From Actinobacteria bacterium UBA912 (GTDB taxonomy: Bacteria; Actinomycetota; Coriobacteriia; Anaerosomatales; UBA912): a stretch of 23,656 nucleotides of DNA. A model generated the notes under the pieces. The model made no database searches and had not been told where the DNA came from. It was given only the letters and a program-made list of their open reading frames with translations. Shown piece after piece: positions 6,637-13,944 of this stretch (position 1 is the first letter of the stretch; the number at the start of each line of letters is the position of its first letter). The translations under genes and the position numbers were made by a program. The DNA lies in NCBI GenBank assembly GCA_002293965.1, contig DBEG01000118.1:1-23656 (forward strand), read 5' to 3'.

Positions 6637-8310
6637 GTGGCCGACAAGATTCTGATAGTCCATGAGGACGTCAAGCTGATTGATGATATCAAGGCTGGGC
6701 TCGCAGCGGCGGGGGCTTCCTACGAGGTGCTCGGTGTGCTATCCGGCCCCAGGGCTTTGGGGATAGTTGAAGCACAGCGACCCAAGTGCGTGTTGATCGA
6801 TGCTGAACTTGAGGGGATGGACGGTTACGCCCTCACCAAGCAGATCAAGTCAAGCGCATACCCTGACGTTCCAGTCATCGTTGTCAGCAAGCAAAGCAGT
6901 GAAGCCTCGTCCTTGATGGCCAGGCAGGCGGGAGCGTCCGCACATTTGAGCTCCGAAGGCTCTGTAGACACGATTGTTGCGCGGATGATCGCCCTTGCAG
7001 GTCCTCCGATGTCTGGCGATTCTGCGCCCACCCCGCGTTCGGTAGCCACCGAGGAAGCCGGTCCAACACGATCTCTTGTCCCTACGCTTCAGCCCAGCCC
7101 TGTCGCTGAGGTGCGTGGATCAGACTCGACGATTCCCAGCTCTTCGGCTGCTTCAGGCGCGCCGCAGACTGCGATACCCTCGATTCCTGCTCAGCCATCC
7201 TCGTCATCACCCTCCGTCACCGCAGCCCAGCCAGCTACTGACATCCCCCAAGTCGATGACCTGTTGCGACTGATGCTGGAACGGGGGGGATCCGACCTGC
7301 ATATCACGGTTGGCAGCCCGCCTGGTATCCGCATGCGTGGCGAACTCGTTCCAGTGGAGAACACCAGGCCACTGACTCCCAAGGATGTACAAGCGATGAT
7401 ACTGAGCCTACTTTCAGAGGAACAACGTAAGAAGTTCGATATGGAACTCGAACTAGACTTCGCATACAGCATCCCTGGGGTCTCGCGATTTAGAACCAAC
7501 GTATTTCAACAGCGGAACTCCATTGGTGCTGTCTTCCGAGTCATCCCCCTGTCGATTCCCACGCTCGAGGATCTTGCTCTTCCAAAGGTAGCCAGGTTCC
7601 TTGCAGAGAGACCGCGGGGGTTGGTTCTAGTCACCGGCCCGACGGGTTCAGGTAAGTCGACCACCCTAGCCGCGATGATCGATCACATCAACGCAACCAG
7701 GCCTCTCCACATCATAACCATGGAAGACCCCATCGAGTTCATGCATCGCAACAAAAAGTCCTACGTAAATCAGCGCGAGATTGGCTCGGACAGTCATTCC
7801 TTTACTGCAGCGCTAAAGAGAGTCTTGCGGCAGGATCCGGATGTGATTCTTGTCGGTGAGATGCGGGATCTCGAGACAATCGCCGCAGCGATAACCGCTG
7901 CCGAAACAGGACACCTAGTCTTGGCTACTCTGCATACCACGGGCGGTCCTGAGACAATCGACCGCATCATCGACGTATTCCCACCTCATCAGCAGCAACA
8001 GGTACGTATGCAGCTCTCTAATACTCTAGAAGGAGTCCTCTCCCAGGTACTGTTGAGACACACGGATGGTCGCAGTCGGGTGATGGCCATGGAGATCATG
8101 CTGGGAATCCCGGCGATCCGCAATCTCATCCGTGAGGGCAAGACCCACCAGATGGCCACCATAATCCAGGGCGGCGGGGCGATGGGTATGCAGACTCTAG
8201 ACCAGAACTTGAAGACGCTGCTACAGAGCGGAAAGATCACCTTCGAAGAGGCTGTCGGTAAGGCTCAGAATCCGCGCGAACTCGCTGCGATGGTTGGCCG
8301 CAAACTGTAG
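6637..8310 (+). CDS. pilT: Response-regulator receiver domain fused to PilT twitching ATPase
   Basis: A 557-residue cytoplasmic fusion. Residues 1-118 are a receiver domain: acidic pair E10/D11, phospho-acceptor Asp55 (VLIDAELEGMDGY) and Ser84 of the switch region. The usual Lys after beta-5 is missing (GASAHLSSEG), so phosphorylation may be atypical. Residues about 121-205 are a Pro/Ser/Thr/Ala-rich linker. From about 206 the PilT retraction motor is complete: Walker A GPTGSGKST (334-342), Asp box ITMEDPIEF, Walker B DVILVGEM with Glu408, His box GHLVLATLHT (425-434) and the PilT-specific AIRNLIRE (493-500). PilT alone is about 350 residues; the extra length is the receiver plus linker. The start is GTG at 6637 with GGGGAG 8 nt upstream. 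No other pilus gene is near, so it is an orphan locus. It would power type IV pilus retraction, possibly with signal input. Confidence 0.93.
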   Translation: MADKILIVHEDVKLIDDIKAGLAAAGASYEVLGVLSGPRALGIVEAQRPKCVLIDAELEGMDGYALTKQIKSSAYPDVPVIVVSKQSSEASSLMARQAGASAHLSSEGSVDTIVARMIALAGPPMSGDSAPTPRSVATEEAGPTRSLVPTLQPSPVAEVRGSDSTIPSSSAASGAPQTAIPSIPAQPSSSSPSVTAAQPATDIPQVDDLLRLMLERGGSDLHITVGSPPGIRMRGELVPVENTRPLTPKDVQAMILSLLSEEQRKKFDMELELDFAYSIPGVSRFRTNVFQQRNSIGAVFRVIPLSIPTLEDLALPKVARFLAERPRGLVLVTGPTGSGKSTTLAAMIDHINATRPLHIITMEDPIEFMHRNKKSYVNQREIGSDSHSFTAALKRVLRQDPDVILVGEMRDLETIAAAITAAETGHLVLATLHTTGGPETIDRIIDVFPPHQQQQVRMQLSNTLEGVLSQVLLRHTDGRSRVMAMEIMLGIPAIRNLIREGKTHQMATIIQGGGAMGMQTLDQNLKTLLQSGKITFEEAVGKAQNPRELAAMVGRKL

Positions 8311-8371
8311 ACTATGCTGTATTTCGGGGTATACCTGACTCAAGATAGCTTCTTTTAGAAAGCAGAGACGT

Positions 8372-8821
8372 ATGGACTTCGTGAAGGTGCGGTGGACCAA
8401 CAAAAGACAGTTCATTGCCTGGGACGCACCAGGGCACACGGTGGTGATGGATGCCCCACAGGAGTTCGGTGGGGAGAGCGCAGGAATGCGGCCCCTCCAG
8501 GTGTTATTGGCTGGACTCGCGGGTTGCAGTGCGATGGATGTAGTCTCTATCCTTGAGAAGAAGCGCCAGCGTGTGTTGGGGCTGGAGGTTCATGTCCACG
8601 CCCGCCAACGGGAGGACGAGTTTCCACGTATCTATGAATGGGTTGAACTCGAGTTTCGAGTCACCGGGAGCGATATTGCCGAGGAAGCCGTAAGGAGGGC
8701 GATTGAGCTCTCGATGGAGAAGTATTGCTCGGTCGCTGGGATGCTGGGTTCCCAAGTGACACTGGAGACTCGCTTCATCGTACTCAATGCGGCAGATGGT
8801 CCACTAACCCCTGATGAGTGA
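8372..8821 (+). CDS. OsmC/Ohr-family protein
   Basis: A 149-residue OsmC-like protein. The family helix with the first reactive cysteine is LLAGLAGCSAMDV (C52), and the second cysteine is in MEKYCSVAGML (C119). Members reduce organic hydroperoxides using this cysteine pair or act in sulfur metabolism; this one resembles the general OsmC/YhfA-type branch more than Ohr. It is expected in the cytoplasm as a homodimer. The start is ATG at 8372 with only a weak purine-rich ribosome site. It is the first gene of a five-gene run: its stop overlaps the ATG of the glycosyltransferase by 8 nt (ATGAGTGA). Its position ahead of bacillithiol-like genes suggests a thiol-linked role, which is inference. Confidence 0.87.
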   Translation: MDFVKVRWTNKRQFIAWDAPGHTVVMDAPQEFGGESAGMRPLQVLLAGLAGCSAMDVVSILEKKRQRVLGLEVHVHARQREDEFPRIYEWVELEFRVTGSDIAEEAVRRAIELSMEKYCSVAGMLGSQVTLETRFIVLNAADGPLTPDE

Positions 8822-9545
8822 AGCTCCCGTCGACTCGATGGGTTCCTCGGCGGTCTTGATTCCTGTGCACAACGAGGCCGCTACCCTCGGCTTCGTTCTG
8901 GAGTCGGTGCGCGGACACTTCGGCGGACAGGTTCTTGTCGTAGATGACGGCTCGACGGACGGCACATCAGATGTCCTGTCGCGATGCGATTGGGTCAACG
9001 TCGTCCACCACCCCGAGAATTATGGATACGGGAAGGCTTTGGCGACCGCTTTTGAGTGGGCCGCCGACAGTGGTGTCGACTTTGTGGTGACCATGGATTG
9101 CGATGGGCAACACGAGCCCGCACACATTCCGAAGTTCCTGTTCGAGCTATCCAAAGGCGGCGACATCATATCTGGCAGCAGGTATCTGCCGAAAAGTGTA
9201 GCGACTGGAGAGGCACCCATGAGCAGGCAGGAGATCAACGCTAAAGTCGCCGCCATCATCAACAATCAAACGGGATGGAGTCTCACTGATGCGTTCTGTG
9301 GGTTCAAAGCTTACAGGACGGCCGCGATTGCCAATATTGTTTGGCGGGAGCCGGGATACGGGTTTCCGCTAGAGCTATGGGCTAGAGCGCATGCCCGGGG
9401 TCTGGACATCAGAGAGATGCCGGTTGCTCGGATATACTGCGATCACACCCGCAGCTTTGGGACCGTGCTCGATAATCCAGAAATACGTTACAACTACTAT
9501 ATGCGTGTTTGGAATACGACTCTTGCTGAGGAGGGCATCGAGTGA
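8814..9545 (+). CDS. Family 2 glycosyltransferase (DPM1-like)
   Basis: A 243-residue cytoplasmic GT-A fold glycosyltransferase. The nucleotide-sugar motif is VVDDGSTDGT (42-51), the metal-binding D95-x-D97 lies in TMDCDGQH, and a GSRY motif follows near residues 121-124. A late acceptor region contains DAFCGFKAYR and GYGFPLELWARA. There are no transmembrane helices, unlike many GT2 polyprenyl-phosphate transferases, so a soluble or membrane-associated enzyme is likely. The donor and acceptor cannot be read off. The gene overlaps the upstream OsmC gene by 8 nt and the downstream deacetylase by 4 nt (GTGA), so it is translationally coupled to both. In bacillithiol loci this place is held by BshA, a GT4 enzyme; this is not BshA. 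Confidence 0.9.
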   Translation: MSEAPVDSMGSSAVLIPVHNEAATLGFVLESVRGHFGGQVLVVDDGSTDGTSDVLSRCDWVNVVHHPENYGYGKALATAFEWAADSGVDFVVTMDCDGQHEPAHIPKFLFELSKGGDIISGSRYLPKSVATGEAPMSRQEINAKVAAIINNQTGWSLTDAFCGFKAYRTAAIANIVWREPGYGFPLELWARAHARGLDIREMPVARIYCDHTRSFGTVLDNPEIRYNYYMRVWNTTLAEEGIE

Positions 9546-10222
9546 GAAGAGTGGTCTGTATCGGGGCTCACCCTGACGATGTCGAGATTGGTTTAGGTGG
9601 AACAATCGCCAAGCTGGTCCGCTCCGGCGCAAGCGTGACCATTGTCGACCTGACTGATGGTGAACCCACTCCTTTCGGCACGCGAGAGATACGCGCGCGG
9701 GAAGCAAAGGAAGCTGCGGCGATTCTAGGGGCCGAGAGGGTCACTCTGAGCCTGCCCAATCGCGAGCTGGCCGATACTGCTGAGGCGCGTCGCGAACTAG
9801 CTGAGGTGCTTAGAGAGATACGACCAGACGCTCTGTTTATACCGTATCCTGAGGATGCGCATCCTGACCACATCGCCGCGTCTCAGATCGCACTTTCTGC
9901 TCGTTTCTGGTCGAAGTTGACAAAGACGGATATGCGAGGAGAGCCTCACTATCCGGCCCGGGTGTATCGACACATGGCCGTTCATCTGAAGATTATCAGG
10001 CAGCCATCTTTCGTTCACGATGTCTCGGAAGAAATTGAGGTGAAGATGCTGTCGGTTCGCTGCTACCAATCCCAGTTCGAATCCAATCCTGCGAACAGGC
10101 ACCTTATAGATGCGATTGAAGCTTCGACCCGGATGTGGGGCGGCACGATTGGAGTCGGGGCGGGTGAGCCGATCTTTGCCCTTGAGACCCTCGGAGTATC
10201 CGATCTTGGTGCCCTGAAATAG
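9542..10222 (+). CDS. bshB1: PIG-L family deacetylase, BshB1-like
   Basis: A 226-residue zinc-dependent N-acetylglucosaminyl deacetylase of the LmbE/PIG-L family. The zinc motif AHPDD lies at 9-13 (H10, D13) and HPDH at 107-110 (H110). The surrounding sequence (GTREIRAREAKEAA, IPYPEDAHPDH and the late YQSQFES) closely resembles the bacillithiol-type BshB1 enzymes, which deacetylate GlcNAc-malate to GlcN-malate. The predicted location is the cytoplasm. It starts at GTG 9542 inside the stop of the glycosyltransferase gene and is followed 13 nt later by the BshC-like gene. If the upstream sugar transferase makes a different glycoside, this enzyme would deacetylate that instead. Family assignment is firm; the substrate is inferred. 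Confidence 0.88.
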   Translation: MRRVVCIGAHPDDVEIGLGGTIAKLVRSGASVTIVDLTDGEPTPFGTREIRAREAKEAAAILGAERVTLSLPNRELADTAEARRELAEVLREIRPDALFIPYPEDAHPDHIAASQIALSARFWSKLTKTDMRGEPHYPARVYRHMAVHLKIIRQPSFVHDVSEEIEVKMLSVRCYQSQFESNPANRHLIDAIEASTRMWGGTIGVGAGEPIFALETLGVSDLGALK

Positions 10223-10235
10223 GGGAGGCTCCTCA

Positions 10236-11825
10236 ATGGTTGTGAGTCAGAGTAACCGTGGAGGCCACCCGCCTCGGGTTGTCGAACCCCCTCTCTCTGA
10301 GTGGGCATCGATAGCAGCCGAGAATCGCCGACTCCTCAGCGCCAGCCCAGTATCGGTCGCAGGACAGCCGTTACATCGCCTGCGCGCCCAAGCCCGCCGA
10401 GACACGATGGAGCTCGCCCTACTCTTCAGCCAGCGAGCGGGTCTAACGCCATCACTTCCGCCCCACTTGGAAGCCGACGGCCCCCTGGCAATCACAGGTC
10501 ATCAACCAATTCTTTGTAGCACAGGCGTCTGGTCGAAGTACTTCGCTCTATCGCGATTCGCCGAATGCACATCAGGTGTTGGTATCGACCTGGTTATCGA
10601 CTCTGACAGGGCTGCTCCCATCGCTGCCGATGTTCCATCGCTGGACGAGCGACCTAGCATCCAGTCGATCGTCCTGTCGCCAGGACATGCCGATAAGTGC
10701 TTCGCTGCAACCCCTGTTCCTTCTCGCACACAAGTCGCATCCTTCGCCGAGGGGGTTCTATCGGCATTGCATAAGCTGCCGCCCTCGGGGGCAATCAACA
10801 ACTTCGAGGCGTTTTCTTCTGCGCTGATGACGTCCCTACCACAGGCACAGAACGGCGCGGAGTTGATGGCTTTTACCAGGCGACATTTCGAGGCGCCTGC
10901 AGGATTGCACTATCTGCAAGTGCCAGTCACGAAACTCGCTACTACGCTGCCATTTCGCTTCTTTGCGGCTGATATCCTCTTGAGGGCTGTAGATTTTGCG
11001 GCCGCTTACAACCAAGAACTCGCGGTATTTCGCACCAACCACAAGGTTCGGTCCGCAGCGCAGCCTGTCCCGGACCTTCGCTGCAACGAGACCGGCGTGG
11101 AGATACCGTTTTGGATTCTGACCCACGGTGCTCGCAAACGGGCCTTCGTTCGCCCTATCAGGGGAGCGATTGAGGTCTTCTCCCAGGAAGGCGAAGCCTA
11201 TGTCATTCCCGACAGCGTCGATGAGCTGGTATCAGCCTTCGCGGGCCTCAGGCTGGCGCCCAAGGCACTCGCCCTCACCATGTACGCTCGTCTCTTTCTC
11301 GCCGACATCTTCATCCACGGCACCGGAGGTGCTCGCTACGATTCGGTCACGGATGGGATTATCCGACGATTCTATGGGCTCGATGCTCCACACTTCGCAG
11401 TAATCAGCATCCCAGAAGAGCCGCCGTATTTTGTTAGCGATTCCGGTTTGTCCAAAATGATGTCAATCGCGAAAGATCGTCTGAAGGCCCTCAAGCACCA
11501 TCCTGAGAACGCATTGGAGGCCGGATTGCAGCAACCCAATCACCCACACCAGGTCGAGCACATGGATCTCGTGAGTCAAAAACGTCGTCTCATCGCCGAG
11601 ATGTCGAAAACAGGTGCCGACAAGGCCATCCTCGGCGGGCAGATGCGTCATATCAACGAGCTGCTTCGGGCTTCTTTGCAAGCTGAAGTATCGGTCGTTG
11701 AAGCGGAGTTGGCTGACCTTCTTTCGATGGAGGCGCAAGTCTCCGTCCTCGGGGACCGGCGCTATCCCTACTGCTTCTTCGATCCCCGCGAGTACTCGCA
11801 AATATTCACCGGTACCGTGTTATGA
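10236..11825 (+). CDS. BshC-like uncharacterised protein
   Basis: A 529-residue soluble protein with distant resemblance to the cysteine-adding enzyme BshC (COG4365). Residues 86-91 read ITGHQP, like the ITGQQ signature of BshC, followed by a Rossmann-like stretch with VIDSDRAAP. Residues about 348-365 (LFLADIFIHGTGGARYD) sit where BshC has its conserved glycine-rich GPGE region. A helical, probably coiled-coil segment spans about 440-505, followed by RRYPYCFFDP. B. subtilis BshC is about 540 residues, so size agrees. BshC condenses cysteine with GlcN-malate. The divergence is large, so it may use another substrate or be only structurally related. The start is ATG 10236 with GGGAGG 7 nt upstream. 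It follows the deacetylase by 13 nt and precedes a ferredoxin gene by 43 nt. Confidence 0.62.
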   Translation: MVVSQSNRGGHPPRVVEPPLSEWASIAAENRRLLSASPVSVAGQPLHRLRAQARRDTMELALLFSQRAGLTPSLPPHLEADGPLAITGHQPILCSTGVWSKYFALSRFAECTSGVGIDLVIDSDRAAPIAADVPSLDERPSIQSIVLSPGHADKCFAATPVPSRTQVASFAEGVLSALHKLPPSGAINNFEAFSSALMTSLPQAQNGAELMAFTRRHFEAPAGLHYLQVPVTKLATTLPFRFFAADILLRAVDFAAAYNQELAVFRTNHKVRSAAQPVPDLRCNETGVEIPFWILTHGARKRAFVRPIRGAIEVFSQEGEAYVIPDSVDELVSAFAGLRLAPKALALTMYARLFLADIFIHGTGGARYDSVTDGIIRRFYGLDAPHFAVISIPEEPPYFVSDSGLSKMMSIAKDRLKALKHHPENALEAGLQQPNHPHQVEHMDLVSQKRRLIAEMSKTGADKAILGGQMRHINELLRASLQAEVSVVEAELADLLSMEAQVSVLGDRRYPYCFFDPREYSQIFTGTVL

Positions 11826-11868
11826 TACTTCCCATCATTGTCGGGACTATCGAATGGAGCTGATGTAG

Positions 11869-12042
11869 ATGGCGCTACCCGTGGTTGATTCGAACCTCTG
11901 TACGGCGTGTGGAATCTGTGTCGATGATTGCCCGATGGGCTGCTACGACATGGAAGCGGTGGCAGTTCTGGCCCGCGAGGATGACTGTACCGAGTGCGGG
12001 ATCTGTGTTGATGCTTGTCCAGCAGGCGCAATCTCGATGTAG
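11869..12042 (+). CDS. Small 2[4Fe-4S] ferredoxin
   Basis: A 57-residue clostridial-type ferredoxin. Cluster motifs are C11-x2-C14-x2-C17-x3-C21-P and C40-x2-C43-x2-C46-x3-C50-P, with an additional C25 in the loop. It is a low-potential cytoplasmic electron carrier by family. The start is ATG 11869 with GGAG about 10 nt upstream; the stop is TAG 12040-12042. It is the last gene of the OsmC-GT2-BshB-BshC-like run, 43 nt after the preceding stop, and convergent with plsY only 14 nt away. Its presence could supply electrons to a partner in that operon, or it may be a general ferredoxin feeding Rnf; the sequence does not decide. Confidence 0.92.
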   Translation: MALPVVDSNLCTACGICVDDCPMGCYDMEAVAVLAREDDCTECGICVDACPAGAISM

Positions 12043-12056
12043 TTCAGTTTTTGAGC

Positions 12057-12809
12057 TTAGCCTCGGGGGCCGGAGTCATCGTTCACGTATAGACGGGGTT
12101 CATTTCCGCGAAGCATTCCAATGAACCGCTTATGATGTGCAGCGTAGACGACGGCCCCCATGCAAAGTGCGAACACCCAGTCCGTCGAGCCTAGGAGGAG
12201 AGCCGACACGGGCAGGGTCGCTGCGGCAGCCACTTGACCTGCCATCATGTACCGAGTCAGTGCGATGGTCAGCAAGCCGACCGTGACTACCAAGACGAAG
12301 TAGCGCCAGTCGTATGCGAGCAATGCACCGCCCCCGGTCGCAAGCCCCTTACCGGTGCGCCCGAAACGCCGCTTGATGAGCCCGAACCAAAGCGAGTAGT
12401 TGTGGCCGAGTACCGATCCAGCAACGGCCAGCATGGGCAAGGTCAACAAACAAAGTGATGTCCATGCGATCCCCTCCGATACACCCGGGCTGATTGCATC
12501 CATATGTTGCGCCCAGGGCGCGAAGTAGGAACCAAAGCTGGCGGTCAAACTGATTGCTGTCAGTTTGGCAAGGGTCACAGGGAAGAATCCTTTCAAGGCG
12601 TCTGAGATCATAGCAACTAAGAACCATCCCCACGATCCGGTGGAGCGCCGGACGTTCATCGCACCGACATTACCCGAGCCACGCTCGGAGACGTCTTGCC
12701 CTGTGACCTGTCGAACGATGATGTATGCAAACGGGATGCTGCCAATCATGTAGGAGGCGAGCAGTGTAAGCAGAAGTATCGCAGGGAGTATGGCGACAGA
12801 GTCGGTCAC
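12057..12809 (-). CDS. plsY: Acyl-phosphate:glycerol-3-phosphate acyltransferase PlsY
   Basis: A 250-residue polytopic inner-membrane enzyme that transfers an acyl group from acyl-phosphate to glycerol-3-phosphate, making lysophosphatidic acid. PlsY motifs are all visible: GSGNVGAMNVRRSTG (motif 1), LGHNYSLW with FGRTGKGLATGGG (motif 2), and AHHKRFIGMLRGNEPRL (motif 3). Multiple hydrophobic segments surround them. It is longer than the usual roughly 200 residues, because of an insert at about residues 90-115 between membrane segments (FAPWAQHMDAISPG) and a short C-terminal tail. The start is GTG at 12807-12809, overlapping the stop of the lipid kinase gene by 4 nt (GTGA), so the pair forms a phospholipid operon. 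Confidence 0.94.
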   Translation of the reverse strand: MTDSVAILPAILLLTLLASYMIGSIPFAYIIVRQVTGQDVSERGSGNVGAMNVRRSTGSWGWFLVAMISDALKGFFPVTLAKLTAISLTASFGSYFAPWAQHMDAISPGVSEGIAWTSLCLLTLPMLAVAGSVLGHNYSLWFGLIKRRFGRTGKGLATGGGALLAYDWRYFVLVVTVGLLTIALTRYMMAGQVAAAATLPVSALLLGSTDWVFALCMGAVVYAAHHKRFIGMLRGNEPRLYVNDDSGPRG

Positions 12810-13714
12810 TCGTCACCCACTCGGGGTACCACGTACTCGATGGCTAAAGGTAGCATCTTGATAACGTAGCTATTCTCCAAGAAGACCTCGCCGTCAATCT
12901 GGGCAGGCAACGGCGTGGGGCTTTCAATGGAGATGGCTTGATGACGACTCATGGTCACGGGGGACATCCCGGTGTGTTTGCCCACCACCACGAAGGGAAG
13001 TCTCAGCAGAGTCTGAGGAAGCGAAAGGGGTGCGATGGTGCATGTGTCGAAGAGGCCATCATCGGGAGTGGAGTTGGGAGTGATGGCGAAGCCACCACCA
13101 TATGTAGGACCGTTTGTTGCTGCCATCAACAGCACCTCGACATCCCTTGATTCCTCTGTGTCCACGGAAAGAGCGAATCGATAACGTCTGAGCTGCTTGA
13201 ACAGGACGTAAACCAGCGATAGCAGATACAAGGGTAGTCCAGAAAGGGGGGTAGTAGCTTTGAATTCAACGGCCTTCGCGGTTACCTCGGCATCGAGACC
13301 GATCGAGAAGCTGTTGTTGAAGTAGATGTCGTTACAGCGACCCAAGTCGTATTTCCTGCGCACTCCAGAGCGCAGCACCATAATCGCCGATGAAAGCCCT
13401 CTAGGGATACCTAGGGTGCGACAGGTGTCGTTGCCCGAACCTATCGGAAGGATCCCTAGCGCCGGCCGTGCCGCGGTATCGATCTGCATGAGTCCGTTGA
13501 GAACCTCATGGACGGTACCGTCACCTCCGACAGCCACGACAATGTCATAATCTGAGGCCTTTGCAGCGATAGTCTTGGCGTGTCCCACCTTGGTCGTGAG
13601 TTCGACTTTGTAGGTCTGATCATGGAGTAGGCGTTCGATAACGGGCAGCAGCTTGAGCCCTCGGCCGTGATTAGCGGCTGGATTGACTATGAGTAAGATC
13701 CGGGACGGATTCAA
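12806..13714 (-). CDS. Diacylglycerol kinase family lipid kinase (DagK/YegS-like)
   Basis: A 302-residue cytoplasmic lipid kinase of the DAGK/YegS/sphingosine-kinase fold. The opening strand LLIVNPAANHGRG (phosphate-binding) is followed by the ATP motif VGGDGTVHEVLNG (GGDGT at 63-67) and IGSGNDTCRTLGIP (92-105). The C-terminal beta-sandwich contains NGPTYGGGFAITPNSTPDDGLFD and the late AQIDGEVF motif. It phosphorylates diacylglycerol or a related lipid, recycling it to phosphatidic acid. The start is TTG at 13712-13714, with AGGAG 8 nt upstream. It precedes and overlaps plsY, consistent with a joint role in phosphatidate supply. Confidence 0.92.
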   Translation of the reverse strand: MNPSRILLIVNPAANHGRGLKLLPVIERLLHDQTYKVELTTKVGHAKTIAAKASDYDIVVAVGGDGTVHEVLNGLMQIDTAARPALGILPIGSGNDTCRTLGIPRGLSSAIMVLRSGVRRKYDLGRCNDIYFNNSFSIGLDAEVTAKAVEFKATTPLSGLPLYLLSLVYVLFKQLRRYRFALSVDTEESRDVEVLLMAATNGPTYGGGFAITPNSTPDDGLFDTCTIAPLSLPQTLLRLPFVVVGKHTGMSPVTMSRHQAISIESPTPLPAQIDGEVFLENSYVIKMLPLAIEYVVPRVGDE

Positions 13715-13780
13715 TCAGACGACTCCTGTACAACGTCGACCAAGAGATGGATGCGAGTCAACTAGAACGCACCCGGTGAG

Positions 13781-13786
13781 TATGAT
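13781..13786 (+). promoter_or_regulatory. Candidate -10 box of the tRNA-Arg gene
   Basis: TATGAT (5 of 6 to TATAAT) lies 28 bases before the tRNA. A weak -35 (TCAACT, 3 of 6) sits 17 bases further upstream at 13758-13763. The position fits a tRNA promoter, but the -35 is poor. Confidence 0.35.
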
Positions 13787-13814
13787 ACTCTGCGTGAGCG
13801 TTTCACATCAATGA

Positions 13815-13890
13815 GCCCTCTTAGCTCAGCGGATAGAGCGTCTGCCTCCGGAGCAGAAGGCCGCAGGTTCGAGTCCTGCAGAGGGCACCA
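13815..13890 (+). tRNA. tRNA-Arg (anticodon CCG)
   Basis: A 76-nt cloverleaf that includes an encoded CCA end. The acceptor stem GCCCTCT pairs with AGAGGGC. The D-arm is GCTC-AGCGGATA-GAGC. The anticodon arm TCTGC/GCAGA encloses loop CTCCGGA with anticodon CCG, reading codon CGG. The T-arm is GCAGG-TTCGAGT-CCTGC. It stands between the lipid kinase (divergent) and the EF-G2-like gene (convergent). Confidence 0.97.
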
Positions 13891-13911
13891 TCGATTATTC
13901 ACATCTGTTTG

Positions 13912-13939
13912 CGATCGGCCTTTCGGCAGGCCGTCATCG
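13912..13939. terminator. Hairpin between convergent tRNA-Arg and EF-G-like gene
   Basis: A 6-bp GC-rich stem CGGCCT/AGGCCG closes the loop TTCGGC (13916-13933). It is extended by CGAT/ATCG with a two-base bulge. It lies 25 nt after the tRNA and just beyond the stop of the convergent gene, so it could end transcription from both sides. No U-tract follows on either strand. Confidence 0.45.
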
Positions 13940-13944
13940 TGTCC

